NCBI RefSeq assembly: GCF_900103915.1
Contig: NZ_FNIG01000003.1
Coordinates: forward strand, 186,001-250,000
Length of the DNA stretch: 64,000 nt
Direction of reading: 5' to 3'
DNA from: Tenuibacillus multivorans
GTDB taxonomy: Bacteria > Bacillota > Bacilli > Bacillales > Alkalibacillaceae
Below the pieces are notes generated by a model. The model made no database searches, was not told the DNA's origin, and saw nothing but the letters and a program-made list of their open reading frames with translations. A program made the translations under genes and the position numbers. The number at the start of each line of letters is the position of its first letter. The first letter of the stretch is position 1. Shown piece by piece: positions 45,610 to 52,957 of the stretch.

Positions 45610-46896
45610 TTATACAGTTTTACTTTGATTTACGAGGAAGTCGATGGCTTTTTTCATTTTTAGATCATCTTTTAGCATATCGGTATTGCCACCAAGCATT
45701 TTAGTTAAATTATCGATATCGGTGTTATACATTGAAGCCATATCTTCAAGTTCTTTTTGGACATCTTCTTCTGTCACCTCAAGGTCTTCTTTATCAGAAA
45801 TAGCTTCTAATGTTAAGTTTGTACGAACGCGTTTTTCCGCATCTTCTTTCATTTGTTCCTTAAGCGCTTGTTCGTCATGACCAGAGAATTGGAAGTACAT
45901 ATCAAGCGTCATACCTTGCATTTGCAGACGCTGTTCGAACTCTTGCATCATGCGGTCAAGCTCAGTATCAACCATCGCTTGAGGAATATCCATTTCAGCA
46001 TTATCTGCTGCTTGATTTACAAGTGATTCACGTTTTTCTACATCAGCGTCATTTTTCTTCTCTTCTTCTAGACGCTCTCTTGTTTTTTGTCTTAACTCAT
46101 CAAGACTTTCAACGTTTTCATCCACATCTTTAGCAAACTCATCATCTAAGTCAGGTAGTTCTTTTGTCTTAATATCATGAATTTTCACTTTAAAAGTGGC
46201 TTCCTTACCAGCTAAATCCTCAGCTTGGTAATCCTCTGGGAATGTAACTTCTACATCAAATTCTTCTCCAGCAGAATGACCAATTAACTGCTCTTCAAAT
46301 CCTGGAATAAATGAACCAGAGCCAACTTCTAATGAATGGTTTTCAGCTGAACCGCCCTCAAATGCTTCACCATCTAAGAAGCCTTCAAAGTCGATGACCA
46401 CTGTGTCACCATTTTCAACTTCGCCTTCTTCTTTTACAACAAGCTCAGCATGTTTTTCTTGAAGAGATTTTAATTCTTCTTCAACATCTTCATCCTTAAC
46501 AGTTGTATCTTTTTCTTCTACTTCTAGTCCTTTGTAATCACCAAGTTCAACTTCTGGCTTAACCGTTACATTGGCTATAAAAATTAACGGTTTTCCTTTT
46601 TCAATTTGTTCAATATCAATATCCGGACGGTCAATAGGTGTAATATCCGCTTCTTCAATAGCATTCATATACGCATCCGGCAAAACAATATCAACGGCAT
46701 CCTGATATAGGGATTCTACGCCGAAACGTTTTTCAAAAATATTTCGAGGTACCTTACCTTTACGGAAACCTGGTACTTGAACTTGTTTAACAACTTTTTT
46801 GAAAGCCTGGTCTAACGCCTGATCAAATTTGTCAGTATCAACTTCAAACGTTAAGACGCCTTCATTACCTTCTTTCTTTTCCCATTTTGCTGACAT
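45610..46896 (-). CDS. tig: Trigger factor
   Basis: 428 residues. N-terminal ribosome-binding domain with [19 protein letters not shown] (around 40-60), FKBP-type PPIase domain ([30 protein letters not shown]), helical C-terminal chaperone arms. Very acidic overall. Upstream of clpX as in Bacillus. Confidence 0.98.
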   Translation of the reverse strand: MSAKWEKKEGNEGVLTFEVDTDKFDQALDQAFKKVVKQVQVPGFRKGKVPRNIFEKRFGVESLYQDAVDIVLPDAYMNAIEEADITPIDRPDIDIEQIEKGKPLIFIANVTVKPEVELGDYKGLEVEEKDTTVKDEDVEEELKSLQEKHAELVVKEEGEVENGDTVVIDFEGFLDGEAFEGGSAENHSLEVGSGSFIPGFEEQLIGHSAGEEFDVEVTFPEDYQAEDLAGKEATFKVKIHDIKTKELPDLDDEFAKDVDENVESLDELRQKTRERLEEEKKNDADVEKRESLVNQAADNAEMDIPQAMVDTELDRMMQEFEQRLQMQGMTLDMYFQFSGHDEQALKEQMKEDAEKRVRTNLTLEAISDKEDLEVTEEDVQKELEDMASMYNTDIDNLTKMLGGNTDMLKDDLKMKKAIDFLVNQSKTV

Positions 46897-47034
46897 AAAA
46901 ATCTTCCCTCCAAAAACTATTTATTACGTCAATTAATAGATCGCGAACACAGTCCATCACTGTCTATGCATAATGCAACCATTATATTATAACATAGAAA
47001 TTTAGCCATTCAATAACCTAATTCAATGAAATCA

Positions 47035-48021
47035 TCAATCTTCAATCTGTGAAAAATAGACCTTTTCTAAACGTTCGATTTCTTTCATCCATGTCGCTAA
47101 TTCTTCCGGTATGTAAGACGACCAATCAGTTTGATCTAATTGTAAATAACTTTTAGCCAGTGCTATAACAGCATCAGCCACGGTATGTGTTAAGCTTTCA
47201 GGTGGTGTAAAAGGAAACTTTATATATAGGAAACGATATAAGACTTGCTTTGTAAACTGAAAAAGTGTTGGGTCATCCTGTTCAACCTCTTCTAGTTCAC
47301 TTAAAACATCTTGAGCAAAACGAGTATCAAGCACATCAGGTAATTTAGATGGCGTAAACCAGTCTGTTTCATCAAACTTCTCAACTTCAATTCCTTGATC
47401 AATGTCCTCATCCATGCACCACTGTAAAATGCCTGTTTTAATAACAGGATTAAGGTGTGTATCACTTAAGTAAGGGATTAATTGATCTAAATACGGCTGG
47501 ATTGGAAATTTACGGTGATAGGATAGAAGCTTCCATTGTTCCTGAAAGTTCCCATTTTCCAATGAGTCCAAAAAATGATTCATATGTTCTTCTGATTCTT
47601 GATCGGTGGCATTCTCCAGAAATTGCTTACTCATGTCGTATAGTTGTTCAAATGATTCTTCATATTCCACGGGTAGTGAAGATGTTTCTTTAATCTCATC
47701 TAACAAATCAACAACTTCTGAGTATTGACTTGTTTGAAATAGAATCGACAAATAAATATGTAAATACTTAAAATAATGATCGTCGTCTTCTCGCATCAGT
47801 TTTCGACAGAGCATAATGGCTTCATCATATCGACTTAACTCGATAAAACATATCACTTTGGCCGTTAAAATATCGTTTGATGCCTCATTAAAACTCTCTA
47901 ACTGCTCAATATGTATTAACGCTTCTTCATAATTCTTATGTTTAACAGCATCAAAACTTTTAGCCTCTAATTCCTTTCTCCAGCCCGGGAACATGACGAC
48001 ATCATGATGTTCATAATCCAT
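47035..48021 (-). CDS. ysoA: TPR-repeat protein, YsoA-like
   Basis: 328 residues from ATG 48021 (an in-frame ATG at 48033 is also possible; the site GGGATGG favours the shorter form). Degenerate TPR repeats occupy about 15-150 (NYEEALIHIEQLESF, RYDEAIMLCRKLM, QYSEVVDLLDEI). It lies upstream of tig, the position of B. subtilis ysoA. Function unknown. Confidence 0.8.
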   Translation of the reverse strand: MDYEHHDVVMFPGWRKELEAKSFDAVKHKNYEEALIHIEQLESFNEASNDILTAKVICFIELSRYDEAIMLCRKLMREDDDHYFKYLHIYLSILFQTSQYSEVVDLLDEIKETSSLPVEYEESFEQLYDMSKQFLENATDQESEEHMNHFLDSLENGNFQEQWKLLSYHRKFPIQPYLDQLIPYLSDTHLNPVIKTGILQWCMDEDIDQGIEVEKFDETDWFTPSKLPDVLDTRFAQDVLSELEEVEQDDPTLFQFTKQVLYRFLYIKFPFTPPESLTHTVADAVIALAKSYLQLDQTDWSSYIPEELATWMKEIERLEKVYFSQIED

Positions 48022-48033
48022 TTCTAAAACCAT

Positions 48034-48352
48034 CCCGTCTTAAATAAATATTTAACTGTAAACTTACTGTACCCATAAAAAGTCTATAAAAAACATCAAT
48101 TAAAAAATTTTATCCCCCCTAATACTAAATGATTATTTGCTACACCTAATAACATCATACATGAAATTAAGCATTAATAATAGGTCAAAAATGGTATTTT
48201 TTCCTAGCTATAAAAAATGTTAAGATCTTCTTTCTTTTCTATCTATATTAGTTTTTCCCAATCTTTTTATTTTAATTAGCCTAATCCATTCATGATTTTC
48301 TATAAACAAGGAAAAATTAAGTACCATACGAAAAAGAAGGGGCGGAAATAAA
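48034..48352. other. AT-rich intergenic region between divergent ysoA and DUF421 genes
   Basis: About 320 bases with promoters presumably for both divergent genes. I see no ORF, no clear hairpin terminator and no riboswitch motif; the only strong site is AAGAAGGGGCGGAA before 48353. Confidence 0.6.
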
Positions 48353-49051
48353 ATGTCTATTCAAGAAGTCATTTTAAGAATCATCATTACATTTATAACC
48401 TTACTTATTCTGGCAAGAATGATGGGGCGTAAAGAAGTCGGTCAGCTTACCTTTTTTAATTTTATCTCGGCGATTTCTATAGGTAGTATCGGCGCAAGCC
48501 TCGCCATCAATTCAAACCTCAGTATCCGAAATGGGCTTATTGCATTAGTTGGATGGACCATCATCACCATAATTTTTGATTTAATCGATATAAAGTCAAA
48601 AGGAGCAAGGACAGCCATATCTGGCCAACCAAGTGTCTTAATTAAAAACGGGAAGATAATGGAAAGTGAATTACGGAAGTCGCGTCTTGATATAGATACG
48701 TTAAACGCCCTTCTAAGACAAAATAGTGTTCATTCCATGAAAGATGTTGATCATGCTATTTTGGAAGTGGACGGCAAATTATCCGTGATGAAAAAAGAAG
48801 AACAAAGACCAGCAACAAAATCGGATGTCAATGCACCTATACCGACATATCCTTATCCGCTTGCGACCTCAGTCATATCAGATGGTAAAATCATTCACCA
48901 AAACTTAAAAAAGTTAAATCTTGATGTCGAATGGTTAACAGGGCAATTAAAACAACAGGGTATTCAAAATTTATCTGAAGTTTTCTATGGTGAAATGCAA
49001 CAAGATGGTACCTTATACATTGATCAAAAAAGCCAGGAACTAAATGGTTAA
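48353..49051 (+). CDS. DUF421 membrane protein (YetF family)
   Basis: 232 residues, three membrane helices in the first 80 (ARMMGRKEVGQLTFFNFISAI) then the DUF421 domain (SGQPSVLIKNGKIMESELRKSRLDI). C-terminal part VISDGKIIHQNLKKL is family-typical. Function unsettled; YetF-type proteins are proposed to act in spore germination of Bacillus. It is a paralogue of yrbG at 3844, about one third alike by eye. Confidence 0.85.
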   Translation: MSIQEVILRIIITFITLLILARMMGRKEVGQLTFFNFISAISIGSIGASLAINSNLSIRNGLIALVGWTIITIIFDLIDIKSKGARTAISGQPSVLIKNGKIMESELRKSRLDIDTLNALLRQNSVHSMKDVDHAILEVDGKLSVMKKEEQRPATKSDVNAPIPTYPYPLATSVISDGKIIHQNLKKLNLDVEWLTGQLKQQGIQNLSEVFYGEMQQDGTLYIDQKSQELNG

Positions 49052-49223
49052 TATTACCTTGTATTAACTGTTGATAAAAAATAATTTTTCTATTAAAATA
49101 AATCAGTTGTGGTTCGGTTTAGTTGTAATCGGACACGACTGTTTTTTATACTTGATAATAGAATAGCTATTTTGAAAATGATTGTTTTTAAGAAGTTAAT
49201 TTGATACACGAAGTTCTATATTG

Positions 49224-49523
49224 CAGTTGAAATACACGGAGACTCCTGGTCGGCTAAATACGGCCACGTCCTGCGCCTGCGGTTACTCGGCGCAAACTTA
49301 CGCAAGGATGTAACGCAAGTAGCATTTGTGGCCAACGCCGACACTTGAACGTCCAGTTCTTCGCGGAAATAGCATCAGCTGAAGACCCCGCAGTGAGCGA
49401 ACTCTGCTCACGAGGAGGCTGAAGCGTTGTCCGCGGCAAAGAAGACAATACGAATTCGAACCAAAGTGAGCAGGAGTGTCACACTTGTGCCGTTTAGGGT
49501 GAAAGCGAAGTGTATTTCAACTG
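49224..49523. repeat. 300-bp GC-rich repeat element with 14-bp terminal inverted repeats
   Basis: CAGTTGAAATACAC (49224-49237) and its exact reverse complement (49510-49523) bracket a segment far richer in G+C than its surroundings. The inside includes blocks such as GAAGACCCCGCAGTGAGCGA and GAGGAGGCTGAAGCG, which I recall from dispersed repeats of Bacillaceae genomes. No protein is encoded; a 64-codon minus frame inside is incidental. It could be a MITE-like element or a structured RNA. Confidence 0.75.
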
Positions 49524-49583
49524 TGGTGGTGTAAATGCAACATTGAATACGAAACAGCCTAGAATATAAGGAGGGAAGCAGCT

Positions 49584-49829
49584 ATGGGACTTGTCGTTGT
49601 TGAAATTTGTGATGGGAACTTGATCAGTCAAATTAATCTGGAAGAATTATTAGAAAAAGAATACCCAGAAGTAGCAGTGATTGAGAATAGCTGCCTCTCC
49701 TTCTGCGGTTTATGTGCAGTAAGACCATATGCACTTGTTAACGGAAAACGCGTTTTTGGCAAAAACACCGAAGAAGCTGTTGAAAAAATTAAAGCCTTAA
49801 TCGAAGAAGAGCTAGCGGTATTTTTCTAA
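49584..49829 (+). CDS. yuzB: YuzB family protein (DUF1450)
   Basis: 81 residues. VVVEICDGNLISQINLEELL and the conserved pair of cysteines in SCLSFCGLCAVRPYALVNG match DUF1450/YuzB, a thioredoxin-like iron-sulfur or metal-binding guess of unknown function. Good AAGGAGGGAAG site. Next gene follows by 18 bp. Confidence 0.85.
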   Translation: MGLVVVEICDGNLISQINLEELLEKEYPEVAVIENSCLSFCGLCAVRPYALVNGKRVFGKNTEEAVEKIKALIEEELAVFF

Positions 49830-49847
49830 TTTCGGAGGACAGGAACC

Positions 49848-50327
49848 GTGAATATCATTACTATATTTAAAAATAGTTTACAATTACCAAAGAAACAAGC
49901 ACTCTTTCGATTAAATCGGATGAACATGCGTGATACGCTAGTGTATATTAATATTCTTTTCTTCTTACTATTTCTTCCATATGCGATCGATTTTGTTTTG
50001 AATGTTAAAGAGAAAAGTGGAAGTATACCAGATGTTGTTTATATACAAGTTGGATTTCTATATCCTGCGTTATCCCTTTTTATCACCATTTTAACCGTTT
50101 CACTTTTGGCAGTCGTGGCTTACGGGATGAGAAGTGCTTTAAAAAGAAGATTGGCTTACCATCAATTATGGAAAATGACAGCTTTTGCACTGACCATCCC
50201 AATTATGATTTACTTCGTCATTAACGTATTTAATATAGAAAACTTTTTTCTATTCATCTTACCTATATTATTATTTATCTATTTCTTTTATAAAATGATT
50301 ACCGTCTATCCAAGACAAAATAAATAG
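49848..50327 (+). CDS. Membrane protein, DUF1189-like
   Basis: 159 residues with four to five hydrophobic helices (about 32-52, 68-95, 115-135, 138-155). The start MNIITIFKNSLQLPKKQALFRLN resembles DUF1189. Starts with GTG at 49848, decided by TCGGAGGACAGG 6-8 nt upstream. Likely cotranscribed with yuzB; ends at a good terminator. Confidence 0.65.
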   Translation: MNIITIFKNSLQLPKKQALFRLNRMNMRDTLVYINILFFLLFLPYAIDFVLNVKEKSGSIPDVVYIQVGFLYPALSLFITILTVSLLAVVAYGMRSALKRRLAYHQLWKMTAFALTIPIMIYFVINVFNIENFFLFILPILLFIYFFYKMITVYPRQNK

Positions 50328-50350
50328 ACCTGTCCCAGTTGGGCAGGTCT
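50326..50350 (+). terminator. Terminator after the DUF1189-like gene
   Basis: AGACCTGTCC / GGGCAGGTCT (10 bp, one wobble) with a 5-nt loop then ATTCTTGT. Confidence 0.8.
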
Positions 50351-50360
50351 ATTCTTGTAG

Positions 50361-50434
50361 CGTCCCAGAAGAGATTCGAACTCCCGACCCACAGCTTAGG
50401 AGGCTGTTGCTCTATCCAACTGAGCTACTGGGAC
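50361..50434 (-). tRNA. tRNA-Arg(CCT)
   Basis: 74-nt cloverleaf on the minus strand: acceptor GTCCCAG / CTGGGAC, D arm GCTC..GAGC, anticodon loop CTCCTAA (anticodon CCT, reads AGG), T arm GGGAGTTCGAATCTCTT (the outer T-stem pair is weak). CCA is not encoded (TAG follows instead). Confidence 0.95.
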
Positions 50435-50439
50435 ACAAT

Positions 50440-50721
50440 CTAGGTTGAACACGTTATTATTAAATCAGTTTTTTTAAAATGATTCAACCCATCTTGACTA
50501 ATCTCTTTGCCACCTCTATACACTACTTCCCCACATACCGCTTCAAAGTGAAGAAAGTAACATGGATCATTGACATGACTTTTTAGAAAATAACGATTCT
50601 GACTCGTTTCTATATAATAGCTTTGGTTAATCGAACCACCACTTACAGGTCGAATCTGTTTCAATTCAGTATGATCATTCGCAGCAAATAAAGCTTGTTT
50701 AACCAGTGATTCCATATTCAT
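50440..50721 (-). pseudogene. Fructosamine-kinase-like remnant (truncated)
   Basis: 93 residues from ATG 50721. The first half looks like the N lobe of fructosamine/aminoglycoside kinases: PVSGGSINQSYYIETSQNRYFLKSHV. After about residue 60 the sequence no longer resembles the family and the catalytic C lobe is missing; the frame ends 5 bp before tRNA-Arg. Most likely a 3'-truncated relic left by a rearrangement at the tRNA gene. Confidence 0.65.
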
Positions 50722-50773
50722 ATTCCTAAAAGTATATTTACTATAAGATTATCATTATTTTTGGATTATAAAA

Positions 50774-50801
50774 TTGACTTTGTAGAATTTTGTAGTAAAA
50801 T
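50774..50801 (+). promoter_or_regulatory. Sigma-A-type promoter of the c-di-GMP riboswitch operon
   Basis: TTGACT, 16-bp spacer, TAAAAT, ending 21 bp before the start of the riboswitch aptamer. Confidence 0.7.
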
Positions 50802-50822
50802 AGCACTATAACAATAAGATTA

Positions 50823-50970
50823 GTTCACATCCGATAATGGCAAACTTATCGAAAGATAGGGACGCAAAGCCACGGGTCTACGGTCCTATAATAGACTAAG
50901 ATCGCCGGGTTACCGAAGATGAGATTAATAAAGGTTGGTCTCAATATTCGGTGAGACTGACCTTTTTTGT
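50823..50970 (+). promoter_or_regulatory. Cyclic-di-GMP-I (GEMM) riboswitch with terminator
   Basis: The aptamer carries GEMM-I consensus blocks in order: GGCAAAC, the GAAA tetraloop, GGGACGCAAAGCC, ACGGGTCTA, and AAGATCGCCGGGTTACCG ending near 50915. It is followed by a 12-bp terminator stem (AGGTTGGTCTCA / TGAGACTGACCT, 50932-50963, two wobbles) and six T residues. TGAGA in the 3' side of P1 can also pair with TCTCA of the terminator arm, a likely antiterminator, so ligand binding would favour termination (OFF); this polarity is inference. Controls the receiver-sda genes. Confidence 0.93.
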
Positions 50971-51016
50971 TTATATATAGGCGTATAGGGTATTTTAATA
51001 CTAAGAGGTTGATGGT

Positions 51017-51427
51017 ATGAACAATGTACTAATCGCAGACGATTCAAAGTTTATGAGGACATGGCTCAAAAATAAAATTGAACAACATGATTTTCAAGTC
51101 ATAGCTGAAGCAAATAACGGACTAGAAGCCATTCTTTATTATAAACAATATCAACCTAACTTAGTGATTTTAGACATAACGATGGATAAAATCGATGGAA
51201 TTACTGCTTTAACAAGAATTATCAAATCCGACCCAAATGCTAATATTATCATGTGTTCAGCAATAGGATCAAAAGACCTTATTCTTAAAGCCATTGACTT
51301 AGGTGCAACTGATTTTATAGTTAAACCATACTTTCACAACCTCATGAAAATTATTAACAAGTCTTTTGAAAACAAGAAAGCGAGTAATCATGTAGAGGGG
51401 TTGGTTTCTTATGTACCGCTTGACTAA
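51017..51427 (+). CDS. Stand-alone CheY-like response regulator
   Basis: 136 residues, a single receiver domain: acidic pocket DD at 8-9, phosphoacceptor Asp53 in VILDITMDKIDG, Ser81 and Lys103-Pro104 (FIVKPY). No DNA-binding or other output domain; only about 20 extra residues at the end. It resembles CheY/Spo0F-type proteins. It follows the c-di-GMP riboswitch by about 50 bases and its last 17 bp overlap the sda homologue, so both are expressed and translated together. Partner kinase unknown. Confidence 0.92.
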   Translation: MNNVLIADDSKFMRTWLKNKIEQHDFQVIAEANNGLEAILYYKQYQPNLVILDITMDKIDGITALTRIIKSDPNANIIMCSAIGSKDLILKAIDLGATDFIVKPYFHNLMKIINKSFENKKASNHVEGLVSYVPLD

Positions 51428-51557
51428 CGTTCAAGTAATCGACACCTATGTAAAAGCAATTGAGTTAAACCTTGAAAAGCTATTTATTTTACAATTAGAA
51501 GACGAGTTACGCCTAAGAGGAATCTCACCGAACACCATTAGATTATCAATTAGTTAA
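51411..51557 (+). CDS. sda: Sda-like sporulation kinase inhibitor
   Basis: 48 residues. It aligns without gaps to B. subtilis Sda (46 residues, recalled): shared L4, I10, Y13, K15, A16, E18, N20, L21, F25, I26, E30, E32 and R36. L21 and F25 are the hydrophobic residues of the Sda hairpin reported to contact KinA. Sda binds the dimerisation stalk of sporulation histidine kinases and blocks the phosphorelay. The ATG at 51411 follows TAGAGGGG and lies inside the receiver gene (17-bp overlap). It is short and overlapping, so it is easily missed. Confidence 0.88.
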   Translation: MYRLTNVQVIDTYVKAIELNLEKLFILQLEDELRLRGISPNTIRLSIS

Positions 51558-51569
51558 TCAACAAAAAGA

Positions 51570-51658
51570 AAGCCTCATTCCATATAAGTTGACCCCAAAG
51601 AGTTAGATTTTTTGGTCTAAATTATTTCGGGGGGGTGGCTTAATATGCGAAATGAGGC
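51570..51658. repeat. IS150/IS3-type end remnant inside an inverted repeat
   Basis: AAGCCTCATT and AATGAGGCTT at the two edges form an inverted repeat; between them GTTGACCCCAAAGAGTTAGA resembles the terminal sequence of IS150-group elements, without a transposase. Possibly a terminator of sda shared with the convergent amidase gene. Confidence 0.45.
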
Positions 51659-51675
51659 TTATTTTAATCATATGA

Positions 51676-52395
51676 CTAAGAACTCAATTGGCGATATAAC
51701 CGATCAGCAATCACGGCAATTTCTTCACGTGTTACGGCTTCACCCAGACCAAAAGTACCATCAGGATAACCACTCATTATTCCTAATTCCTTCATTTGTT
51801 CAATTGAATCGATGGCCCAATGATTGTCTGGGACGTCTTTGTATACACTACCCATAACATCCCACCTATCATAATAGTATTGAACATCATTTAAAAATTC
51901 ACTCCAGCTAACCCCATTTGGCTGTAACCAACTTTGAGGATCACTTCTACGAGATGGGTCCAAATAACTATGAGCGACAATGTGATCACTAGGTCTTAAA
52001 TTATAATTCCGACAAAGATAAGCAAAATACCATACATAACGATCATAAGCCTGACTAAAACTTCCTGGGCGACACAATTCTACACCTATAGCCGCATCGT
52101 TAGCATCCTCACCAAACATTTCATTATCTCGTGTTACTTGATACTGAACATGCCATGCTTTTTCATCCAATGGAATAATCTCTAAGATTTTACTATCATC
52201 AATAAATGTGTGGGCTGATGCTGAGGGTTGTTGGTTATTAAAATAGTTGAAGTGATCATCCGCATCCGCATTGTTGTTAGCTGTCTCATGCGCTACGATG
52301 AATTGAGGGATGGACGTAACTAGCTTTTGTCCTGAGCGTGCATTACCTCTTCTAATATAACGTCTTTGAATCGTATATTTATTATTGACAGGCAC
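51676..52395 (-). CDS. N-acetylmuramoyl-L-alanine amidase (Amidase_2) with one SLH motif
   Basis: 239 residues. Amidase_2/PGRP-like zinc hydrolase domain at 1-175: FIVAHETANN (His ligand), AHTFIDD, EKAWHV, GVELCRP and HIVAHSYLDPSRRSDP (second His). The C terminus (about 183-236; VYKDVPDNHWAIDSIEQM and GYPDGTFGLGEAVTREE) is a single S-layer homology motif for wall binding. No signal peptide is present, so it is either released by lysis (mother cell or phage-like use) or exported otherwise. It resembles the CwlA/XlyA group and stands alone. Confidence 0.9.
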   Translation of the reverse strand: MPVNNKYTIQRRYIRRGNARSGQKLVTSIPQFIVAHETANNNADADDHFNYFNNQQPSASAHTFIDDSKILEIIPLDEKAWHVQYQVTRDNEMFGEDANDAAIGVELCRPGSFSQAYDRYVWYFAYLCRNYNLRPSDHIVAHSYLDPSRRSDPQSWLQPNGVSWSEFLNDVQYYYDRWDVMGSVYKDVPDNHWAIDSIEQMKELGIMSGYPDGTFGLGEAVTREEIAVIADRLYRQLSS

Positions 52396-52572
52396 AAGTA
52401 TCCCTCCTTTATAGGGCCTTCACCAATACTCTATTAAAATTACTACCTTTCGTCACAACCAATACCTAGTTTTATGGTCAAAATAATTTCGTCTTATTTT
52501 GATTTATGCTCGTATTAGAATAAAAATGAACACACTTTCAAAAACTATTGTAAACAATAGGAGGTGGTCGAC

Positions 52573-52716
52573 TTGCGTGATGCATACTTTGTTGTGTTAT
52601 TGGTCTTTTCTATTCTAATTCTTTTAGCTACTGCTGTTTTTAACAGCTTAGTACTATCACAAATTAATCAACAATCAAAAACAAGTAGTAAAACAGGTCA
52701 ACAGGGCAATTCTTAA
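52573..52716 (+). CDS. 47-residue single-pass membrane protein, unknown
   Basis: TTG start preceded by AATAGGAGGTGG at ideal spacing. One hydrophobic helix (about 5-28; YFVVLLVFSILILLATAV) then a polar Gln/Ser/Lys tail. The strong ribosome binding site and clean membrane-plus-tail layout support a real small protein, of the type seen in sporulating cells. No family recognised. Confidence 0.55.
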   Translation: MRDAYFVVLLVFSILILLATAVFNSLVLSQINQQSKTSSKTGQQGNS

Positions 52717-52957
52717 TTAATAATCATTGTACTATACAAAAATTCAGACAACAACATTTGACTTACGATACCAAATAGGTGTATTAATATACTATGCTAC
52801 CCTCATATCATTTAATAAAATGGACGAATAAATATGGACGTACTTTGAGGATAATGGATACATATCAAGCCATTAAAATCAAAGAAGTACAGTTGTTGAA
52901 AAGATAGTTTCTAAGTAATCCTAGAGATAGAAATAAGATATGAGAGGTAGCTTTTTT

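Noticed and set aside
49254-49448. 64-codon minus ORF in the GC-rich repeat
   Set aside because: Composition follows the repeat, no ribosome binding site, no protein family look.
51676-52395. Prophage lysis module
   Set aside because: The amidase has no holin, terminase or other phage gene near it.
52717-52957. Short frame MDTYQAIKIKEVQLLKR near 52853
   Set aside because: 17 codons, no ribosome binding site and no conservation that I can assess.
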